This document shows, one piece after another, positions 57,130-64,000 of a stretch of 64,000 nucleotides of DNA. The notes beneath the pieces are model-generated. The model searched no databases. It saw nothing but the letters and a program-made list of their open reading frames with translations, and was not told where the DNA came from. The stretch comes from Euonymus europaeus (lineage: Eukaryota; Streptophyta; Magnoliopsida; Celastrales; Celastraceae), in the NCBI GenBank assembly GCA_963580455.1, contig OY756968.1:19561996-19625995 (forward strand), read 5' to 3'. The position numbers and the translations under genes were made by a program. Each line of letters starts with the position of its first letter. The first letter of the stretch is position 1.

Positions 57130-57468
57130 TGATAGGCCCATGACTCATTATTATCGCAGGAGGAAGCCCAAGGTTCAGCATGAGGTGGAAGAGGCCCAAG
57201 ATATACAAGTCTGATTATGTGCTAAGTTGCTTTTGGTGTTATTGTATTTGTCGTTTTGTGCCTTTACGGTTTTTATCCTTTTGTTGAGTTGTTGTTGGGG
57301 TTGTCTTTTGCTTTGTGATGTATAAGAGGTGGTTCCTCAGTAAACCAATCTCCTGGTATTGATCTTGTAAGTTCAGTACACTTATATTGCAATATATGCA
57401 TCTCTCAAGTCTCAGTCACTAGTTTTGGATCTTGTTGCTATTTGTGTCGTTGGGAGCTTGATCTATCA
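57130..57468 (+). repeat. 5' LTR of the Gypsy element, 339 bp
   Basis: Starts TGATAGGCCCATGACTC and ends GCTTGATCTATCA (TG...CA). A TATA-like TGTATAAGAGG lies near 57317. The partner LTR is outside the window, so the left border is inferred. Confidence 0.75.
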
Positions 57469-57480
57469 GGTATCAGAGCC
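57468..57480 (+). other. Primer-binding site (initiator tRNA-Met type)
   Basis: AGGTATCAGAGCC follows the LTR. The canonical form is TGGTATCAGAGCC. Confidence 0.8.
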
Positions 57481-57496
57481 AGGTTATTCCGCGTCC

Positions 57497-58303
57497 ATGA
57501 CCAACACTTGTATGGAGTCCCGTACTGACAAATTGGAGGCAGATCGGACTGTCTTGAAGGCTGAAGTGGGACGCCTCTCTAGTGCTGTGGATCATGTTCA
57601 AACAGATGTTTCCTCTCTTATTGGTGCTTTAGGTTCTATGCAAAGTTCTATTGATCGTCTGATGGAACTAATGTTGAGCAGAGAGTCATCAGAAAAAGGT
57701 AAAATACCTGAATCCACAATTTCTTCTACTGGCCAAAATGCATCTCCATCTGCAACCCACGTGGGAGGTTCTTCTACACACTCTTCTTTTTCACTTTCGC
57801 CTTTGGATCATCGTCCATCATTTGGCTGGGACAATGGCAAGCGGCGCCTTGAGTTTCCGTGGTTTGATAGAACCGATCCTTATGAATGGATCTTTCGGGC
57901 TGAGCGATACTTTACTGTCACCAACCTTGATGAAACTTACAAACTTCTTGCTGCGGTGATTTGTTTTGAGGGAAAGGCCATGGATTGCTATCAATGGAAA
58001 GATGGCAGGGGTGCTATTGGGTCTTGGTCCGAACTGAAGAAGGAATTATTGAAGCGATTTCAAGGGCCTAAATTTGTTGGCACTTATGCTGATCTTGTGT
58101 CTTTGCGCCAAGATAAATCTGGTGCGGAATTTCATCAATTGTTCGAGCAAAGATCAGCGCAACTTCCGGATGGAATGTTGGCAGGGATTTTTCTCACAGC
58201 TCTACGGGAGCCTATTCAAGCTGAAATCACTGTTAATCCACCTGCAAATTTGGAAGATATGATGGCTAAGTGGAATGCCTTGAGGTACGAAATTTCACCC
58301 TAG
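57497..58303 (+). CDS. Gypsy gag, open reading frame
   Basis: Open for 292 codons from 57425, but the LTR/PBS precede 57481, so the natural start is probably the Met of MTNTCMESRTDKLEADR at 57497. A coiled-coil-like N-terminus (AEVGRLSSAVDHVQTDVSSL) is followed by the capsid region FPWFDRTDPYEWIFRAERYF, LAAVICFEGKAMDCYQWKD, SWSELKKELLKRF and LTALREPIQAEI. Gag forms the particle that packages element RNA. It ends at TAG 58304, while a normal gag would continue to a zinc knuckle, here seen after the hAT insertion (59125-59170, CFHCDEKYVTGHKC). Confidence 0.85.
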   Translation: MTNTCMESRTDKLEADRTVLKAEVGRLSSAVDHVQTDVSSLIGALGSMQSSIDRLMELMLSRESSEKGKIPESTISSTGQNASPSATHVGGSSTHSSFSLSPLDHRPSFGWDNGKRRLEFPWFDRTDPYEWIFRAERYFTVTNLDETYKLLAAVICFEGKAMDCYQWKDGRGAIGSWSELKKELLKRFQGPKFVGTYADLVSLRQDKSGAEFHQLFEQRSAQLPDGMLAGIFLTALREPIQAEITVNPPANLEDMMAKWNALRYEISP

Positions 58304-58376
58304 ACTCAACAAAGGTCTCGAGGGTTCTTTCTCCTCACATTCTTTACATCATCTGTGGGTTCGAGACCCTCTCCTA

Positions 58377-58384
58377 CCATTAAC
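58377..58384. repeat. 8-bp hAT target duplication, left copy (CCATTAAC)
   Basis: Exact repeat at 58984-58991. Confidence 0.93.
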
Positions 58385-58983
58385 CATTGTTTAAAAAATC
58401 GAACTGAGGCGCCGCCTCAGCCGCCTCGCCCCCTTCATCGAATCGCACAAGTTGCCTCAGATCGGAGTTTGGTCAAACTCGCCTCAGTCAACGAATCGGC
58501 CGCCTCCAGGCCCGTCTCCGCGCGAGGCGGTATGAGGCGCCGGTGAGGCGGAGAGAGAATAAAAAAAGGTAAAGAAACAAAAAAAAAACCTAATGAAAAC
58601 TGAAAATACTTATCCAAACTTTCGTTAACCTAATCTGCCTCTACACAAAACCTCACCGGAAGCTTGCGCGGTCACTTGCGCCCTCACCAGCAACTTGCGA
58701 CCTCACCAGCAACTTGCGACCCTCTCCAGAGATCTCCCCAGCAGCTCGCGACCTCGCCAGAGACCTCCTCAGCAGCTGCCAGCTCCCGTGCCCCAGACGG
58801 CCAGACCAGTAGCTACTACGCCCTCAATGTTACGATTATTGTGGATGCTTTTATATGTTGAAAATCCTGTTTTTTTTAGTTTGGAATGAGGCGACCGCCT
58901 CGATCGCCTTGAGGCTACCGCCTCGCCTCAACCTACCTTGACCGCCTCAAATCGCCTTTCGCCTTTCGCCTTTTTAAACCTTG
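58385..58983. mobile_element. Non-autonomous hAT element, 599 bp, GC-rich ends
   Basis: Flanked by a perfect 8-bp duplication. The ends are CATTGTTTAAAAAATCG and, from the right, CAAGGTTTAAAAAGGCG. Subterminal regions are dense in GAGGCG/CGCCTC on both sides, typical sites for a hAT transposase. The middle holds a repeat of GCAACTTGCGACC-type units (58665-58750). No transposase coding. The intact duplication suggests a fairly recent insertion. Confidence 0.9.
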
Positions 58984-58991
58984 CCATTAAC
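58984..58991. repeat. 8-bp hAT target duplication, right copy (CCATTAAC)
   Basis: Exact repeat of 58377-58384. Confidence 0.93.
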
Positions 58992-59089
58992 AGCATGAAT
59001 CGCCCTCCTGACAAAACATCTTCCAGCCTTCTTTAAAATTAGGAACTCTTCCTTCACGTGATGGGTTCAAACGAGAAGGGTTTCGCATT

Positions 59090-59660
59090 TGTTTGAGGGT
59101 GAAGTCCAACGCCGTCGTGAATTACGTTTATGTTTTCATTGTGATGAGAAGTATGTTACTGGCCATAAGTGAAAAAATTGTATACTACAGGTGGTGTTAG
59201 TGGCTGATGAAGATGCCAGTGAACCTGAATTTGAGGATGCAACAGCTCAAGAATTTCTCCCAATTTCTGATGACCCAAAGCCTGAGGCTTTTCTAGAGGC
59301 TAAGGTTGAGTTGGCTATGCACTCAATTATTGGTATTTCAGTCCAACACAGTACTTTTAAACTACGAGGCTATTTAGCGGCCACTGAGGTGTTGATTTTA
59401 GAAGACAATGATGCCTCTCATAATTTTATTTCTAAAGAGGTAGTTCAGCGACTCAACTTACCATTTGGTCGACGCCGAAAAATTCACGGTTTAGGTGGGA
59501 AATGGTGTGTGTATTAAAGGAGAGGGTATTTGTTGGGAATTATCTTTGCAAGGTACTAAAATTCAATCTAACTTCTATGTGCTAGACCTTGGAAGTGCCG
59601 ATGTGATATTGGGTGTCGCTTGGTTGCGGACTTTGGGAGAAGTCTAGTCCAATTATCAAA
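59090..59660 (+). pseudogene. Gypsy zinc knuckle and aspartic protease
   Basis: The zinc knuckle region LRLCFHCDEKYVTGHKCKNC ends with a stop nearby. An ORF (59191-59517) then gives IIGISVQHSTFKLRGYLAAT and VLILEDNDASHNFISKEVVQ; the active-site DSGA is altered to DNDA, which should abolish protease activity. After a frameshift DLGSADVILGVAWLRTLGE follows, the conserved Gypsy protease C-terminal block. Confidence 0.83.
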
Positions 59661-59869
59661 CTCTTACGATGAAATTTATTTTTCATGGCCGTGAGGTGTT
59701 TTGGAAAGGTGATCCATCGTTGTGCAAGACTTTGATTTCGTGGAAGACTATGCTGGCTTGTTTACGTCAATAAGATATGGGATTTTTGTATACTCTGTCT
59801 AGTACTCAAGTGGTGACTGCTCAATCTATGGAGTTATCCGAGATGTAGGGTTCTTCTTTATCTCTGGAC

Positions 59870-60540
59870 TAGCGTGAACAGAAACAAAAATTGTAATCAC
59901 TTCGCGCCTGTCTTTAAAAATCCAATTGGATTGCCAGTGTCCCACGCGCAAGACCATGCCATTAAATTGGTGCCTGGAGCTATATCTCCCAATATTTGGC
60001 CATATAGATATCCACATTATCAAAATTCTGAGATTGAAAAAATTGTTAATGAGCTCTTAGTTACTGGATTTGTGAAGCGGAGTATTAGCCCCTTTTCTAG
60101 CCCAGTCTTGCTTGTTAAAAAGATGGGGGGTGGCGTATGTGTGTTGATTACAGGGCCTTGAATAAGATCACTATTCCAGACAAATTTTCTTATCCTGTCA
60201 TTGAAGAGTTGCTTGATGAGTTCCAAGGGGCTGTTTTGTTTTCCAAATTGGATCTCATATTGGGATACCACCAAATTAGAGTGCTGGAATAGGACACCTA
60301 AAAGACAGCTTTCCGGACTCACGAGGGACACTGAATTTTTAGTCATGCCATTCGGCTTGACCAATGCTCCTTCAACTTTTCAAGCTCTAATGAACTCTCT
60401 TTTTAAGTCATATTTGCGCAAGTTTATATTGGTATTCTTTGATGACATTAATTTTCAGCAAGACTTTCTTCGATTTGCAGTGGGCGTGTCCACTGACCCT
60501 TCCAAAATTAAGTGCATGACTGAGTGGCCTTAGCCTCAAT
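59870..60540 (+). pseudogene. Gypsy reverse transcriptase with internal deletion
   Basis: RT motifs read [36 protein letters not shown] (frameshift), [38 protein letters not shown], then a stop, [10 protein letters not shown] and the catalytic block LVFFDDI at about 60430-60450. Directly after FFDDI the sequence jumps to thumb-domain residues, so roughly 60 codons are missing. This RT cannot function. Confidence 0.86.
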
Positions 60541-62310
60541 CCATTAAGTCTCTACGGGGTTTCCTTGGCCTCAAGGGCTACTATCGCCATTTTGTTCGGA
60601 ATTATGGTAAATTAGCATCACCATTGACCGCACTGTTGAAGAAAAATGCCTACTTGTGGACCCCTATAGCCCAATCAACTTTTGATAATTTGAAGGCTGC
60701 CATGGCATCACTTTCTTTGCTAGCTTTGCCCGATTATTCTAAATTTTTTGTGGTGGAGACGGATGCCTTTGGTTATGGGCCAGGTGCGGTTTTAATGCAA
60801 GATGGTCATCCTCTCGCCGTTCTTAGCCATCAACTAGGTCCTCGAGAACAAGCTAAATCAGCGTATGAGAGCTCATGGCGATAGTTTTTGAGGTTCAAAA
60901 GTGGCGCCATTACTTATCGGGTTATAAATTTATAATTCGTACGGACCAGCATAGCTTGAGATTCTTACTGGAACAGAGAGTATTACAAGAAGGCAGTATA
61001 AATGGATGGCAAAGCTATTGGGTTTCAACTTCGAGATACAGTATCATCCCGCCCTTGAGAATAAAGCCGTTGATGCTCTTTCTCGTGTTGCCGAGCCTCA
61101 GCCCACGGTTACCACTGGTCCATTGCATTGAATACTCTATCTATGGTGTCTTGTCCCACTCTCTAGAAACTACAAAATGAAATTCTTCTCGATCCAGCTA
61201 TGAAAGAGATTGTGCAAGCTCTATCTCTCGATCCTCACAGTTGCCCTTCTTACTCCTTGCATGGTGGTTGTTTATTTAGGAAGGATTGTTTGGTTCTTCC
61301 AAAATCTTCCACTTGGATTTCAGGTCTATTGCATGAGTTCCATGCCACTCCACAGGGGGGCCATTCGGGTTATTTGAGAACCATGAAGCGCATTTCTACA
61401 GTTTTTTTGGACTTGGTATGCGTGCCATGGTGAAGGAGTTTGTCGCCAAATGTGAGATTTGCTTGCGCCACAAATACTCCACTTTGAAACCTCAAGGTCT
61501 TCTCCAACCCTTGCCTATTCCTACTACTGTGTAACGCTGCCTAACTATGGATTTTGCAGGTGGTTTACCCCGAGTACAAGGAAACGATACCATTTTAGTG
61601 GCGATCGATCGTCTTAACAAATTTTCTCATTTCTTAATTTTGGGGCATCCCTTTTATGCTCGCTCGGTTGCAACTTTGTTCATTAAGGAGATGGTTCGCC
61701 TTCATGGATTCCGAAATCCATAATTATTGATCGAGATGCCATTTTGTAGAGTACGTTTTGGCAAGAATTATTTCAGCAGTCCGGAACTACTTTACACATG
61801 AGCACGACCTATCATCCTGAGACGGATGGACAGACCGAGGTGGTCAACAGGTGTTTTCTGGAAGATTAACTTCGTTGTTATGTTAGTGATCATCCCAATA
61901 GTTGCCACGATGGGGGACGTGGGCGAAATATTGGTATAACACCACTTTCCACATATCCACTGGCATGACTGCTTTTGAAGCCTTGTATGGTCGAGCTCCA
62001 CCTACCTTGTCTAAATTGTACATGATGGTGCGGTTATTGATGGAGTCAATATGTTGATGAGGGATCGCAATGTGATTTTGGATCAACTTAAAAATAAACT
62101 TTCTAGGGCTCAATTACGCATGAAGCAAAGTGCAAACAAGAGGAGGCGAGATGTGTCTTTTGAAGTGGGTGATCGTGTGTTCCTTAAATTCCAGCCTTAT
62201 TGCATGAAGTCCATTGCCAAGTGTCTGAATCACAAGCTCAACATTTGATTTTATAGGCCTTATCGCATCATTGAAAAAGTTGGGAGCTGTGACTTACAAA
62301 CTGGAATTAC
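60541..62310 (+). pseudogene. Gypsy RNase H, integrase and C-terminal region
   Basis: RNase [21 protein letters not shown] and [20 protein letters not shown], with D-to-E/T changes at the usual DAS position. Integrase: the zinc-binding LLHEFHATPQGGHSGYLRTM and CEICLRHKYSTLKPQGLL, then DFAGGLPRVQGNDTILVAID, the [16 protein letters not shown] block and FEALYGRAPP. A C-terminal segment follows (KRRRDVSFEVGDRVFLKFQP, then VGAVTYKLELPSNS), where the hAT element cuts in at 62318. Stops near 60532, 60882, 61434, 61750 and 61867 and frameshifts are present. Any chromodomain would lie beyond the window. Confidence 0.86.
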
Positions 62311-62317
62311 CCTCTAA
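62310..62317. repeat. Presumed 8-bp hAT target duplication, left copy
   Basis: CCCTCTAA directly precedes the hAT terminus. The partner copy would be beyond the window, so it is a prediction. Confidence 0.5.
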
Positions 62318-64000
62318 CAGTGTTGTCAAAAGAGGGCGAAGCGCGCGCTTAAGTGTTGAGGGGGTCGTGCATCGCCTCAATTTTGCAGAAGCAGAGAAGC
62401 GCGCACTTCCGGCGAAGCGCGATGAGACAGGCGTGCGCATCAGGCCAGATTTGTCTGGCTTGACTTTTTGTTTGGCTTAGCCTTTGCAAATTGAAAGTCT
62501 AGCCCTAAATCTGGTCTTCCTACTCCAATTCAGCCTTCGCAGTTTGCATATTCACGACAGAAATAGCAAGCAGCAACTAGTTCAATCATTCAACACCAAT
62601 CACAGTTCACGCCATCATCCAAGGAGCTCAGTTCCTCTCTCTGTCTTTGATATCCAGGTATTTTCTCTCTCTCTCTGACTCTCTCTCGCTAGTTTCTCAG
62701 TCTCTCAGTTCAGTCTCTCAGTTCGCATCTCTCTCTCTCTCGTTATTCAGTTCGAACCTCTCTCTCTCTCACAAACTGTCTCTCTTGTTTTTTCGTATAT
62801 GTTCTTCACTTCTTCTCTGTTCATATTATTTTATCATGCCATTTGTGCAGTTTAAAGTTTTGGAATGCCATTTGTGTTCGGTTTCGATGTGAAGCAATTT
62901 CTGTTTATTCTTTACAGTTTTGGAATCCTTGATTAAATTCTTTATTCTTTTAAATCATTGATTAATTATAGATTAAGTGCTTAATTAAGCATGCTGGTGA
63001 ACTCATTGATTATTTATAGTGATAGTTCCCGTCTTCTTGAATCTGAATGAGATTTTTTATTTGCTGATTTGCTCTGCCTCATTCATTCCAGTGATGATTT
63101 AATGTACTTTTTTTTTTTGGTAAAAGCATGCTGGTGAATTGATTCAGCTTATTATTAATTATTTTTTATATAAATTCAGCTTATTGAAGAAATGGTGAAC
63201 GAAGGGACATCATCGAGCTCAACCCCGAACTCCAATTGGAAGGATCCGGCTTGGAATTACTGCTACAGTCCAAATCCTAATGATGCAACTACAGTGATTT
63301 GTAAGTTTTGTGGAAAGATTTCTAAGGGCGGTGTTTATCGACAAAAGGAGCACTTAATTGGAAAGTCGAGGAATGTTGAAGCATGTAAGAAAGTTCCTCC
63401 TGATGTTGGAAAAGAGATTGAAAACTATGTGAATGTGAAGAAAATGGCAAAGAGAGCTGCATTTGAGGCTGTCCAAGTTCAAGACTTGGATGACTTTGAA
63501 TTTGGAGAAGATGAGATGGAAGCGAAATTTGAAGAAGTGAGCCATAGAGGCAAAAGATCGATGGCTGAAAGTGAAGGAAGTGTTCAAAAGAAAACAAAAG
63601 GAAGCGTTTCAAAGAGTAAGATTGGGATGATGTTCATGAGGCAAGAAGATAAGGGAGTCAAAGTGAGCATGAGACAACCCAATATCAAAGAAGCATGTGA
63701 CAAAGAATTACGAGCTCGAACTGTTCAACATATAGCTCGTTTTTTCTACCAAGCCGGGTTATCCTTCAATGTAGCCCGGTTGGATAGTGTCAAAAAAATG
63801 ATTGAAGCCATAGGGATTCATAGGCCAAATTCGAAACCTCCTAGCTATCATGAGTTGAGAGTACCACTTCTCAAAAAGGAGGTGTCTTATACTACAAATT
63901 TGATGACGAGTCACAAAGAAGAATGGGCGAATCATGGATGCTCCATAATGTCGGATGGTTAGACTGATAGAAGACAAAGAACAATAATCAACTTTTTGGT
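62318..64000 (+). mobile_element. 5' part of a BED-finger hAT transposon
   Basis: Starts CAGTGTTGTCAAAAGAGGGCG, followed by subterminal AAGCGC/GCGC repeats like those of the MITE at 13703. An 870-bp leader with CT-rich runs, probably containing an intron, leads to a transposase ORF at 63192. The element inserted in the Gypsy pol region. The right end lies outside the window. Confidence 0.87.
63192..64000 (+). pseudogene. hAT transposase (BED zinc finger, DUF659 region), one nonsense codon seen
   Basis: ATG at 63192 opens 256 codons. The BED finger (about residues 16-66) shows VICKFCGKISKGGVYRQKEH and later CKKVP. A charged linker with SRGKRS/KKTKGS-like basic stretches (possible NLS) follows. 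The DUF659 start reads MRQPNIKEACDKELRARTVQ, HIARFFYQAGLSFNVARLDS and YHELRVPLLKKEV. A TAG stop at 63960-63962 follows SIMSDG; the next residues TDRRQRTIINFLV continue the usual SDGWTDRRQRTIINFLV motif, so a Trp codon (TGG) has become TAG. The rest, including the catalytic DDE and dimerisation domains, is beyond the window. Confidence 0.88.

Larger units (their letters stand above)
57130..64000 (+). mobile_element. Ty3/Gypsy retrotransposon, 5' part, with nested hAT elements
   Basis: A 339-bp 5' LTR, PBS, gag, protease, RT, RNase H and integrase follow in Gypsy order on the + strand. Two hAT elements have inserted: 58385-58983 between gag and protease, and 62318 onward within the end of pol. 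The 3' part and 3' LTR lie beyond the window. The element lies on the opposite strand to DWF5, probably within its intron. Many stops and an internal RT deletion show that it is inactive. Confidence 0.9.

Noticed and set aside
1..64000. CRISPR arrays, operons, bacterial-type promoters or terminators
   Set aside because: All repeats are explained by transposons or simple tandem repeats, and all gene structures are eukaryotic.

Overview
The window is nuclear DNA of a flowering plant, most likely a eudicot. It carries short AT-rich introns with GT/AG borders, plant-specific gene families (VRN1-like B3 factor, DUF1666/L34Ae protein, plant delta-7 sterol reductase), many plant transposon families, and a decayed mitochondrial tRNA-Gly. 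No species can be named. Only four host genes stand out; most of the rest is transposable elements, often nested.

Host genes. (1) A two-B3-domain VRN1/REM-like factor, + strand, 17927-19444, four exons. (2) A DUF1666 gene, - strand, 27694-30768, four exons, 457 codons. (3) A single-exon DUF3820 gene, - strand, 44567-45334. (4) The last five coding exons of 7-dehydrocholesterol reductase (DWF5), - strand, 55735-56940. Its upstream exons are not visible because a Ty3/Gypsy element starts 190 bp upstream, apparently in an intron, and runs off the window. The splice phases of genes 1, 2 and 4 close without a frame error.

Layout. 1-926 is a LINE 3' end. 1160-11065 is a complete but dead Copia element (302-bp LTRs, TTATG duplication). 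It is split by a solo LTR of Tat/Ogre type (4957-9936), which itself holds a Mutator-like element (6855-9319, 9-bp duplication). The solo LTR is flanked by a 117-119-bp direct duplication of Copia sequence instead of a 5-bp one. 12845-17353 has Helitron termini (TC...hairpin...CTGG, A|T target) on the - strand, carries exon-like segments and contains a hAT MITE. A LINE, SINEs and small repeats lie between the B3 and DUF1666 genes. 32.4-43 kb is a graveyard of Harbinger-like, Copia and MULE pieces with inversions and tandem duplications. 45.7-47.3 kb has a broken MULE and Copia RT debris. 48.2-48.5 kb is a mitochondrial insertion. 48933-55126 is a MuDR-type MULE with long TIRs and a 10-bp duplication, interrupted by a solo LTR (51371-53628, ATGGG duplication). 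From 57130 a Gypsy element contains a 599-bp hAT element and, from 62318, the 5' part of a BED-finger hAT transposon that looks like the parent family of the MITE at 13.7 kb.

The strongest leads are the long duplication around the solo LTR, the exon-bearing Helitron, the sterol-reductase gene split by nested transposons, and the MULE family with inverted-repeat modules near both ends. Everything was read by eye; identities and family names not tested by alignment are marked as inference.
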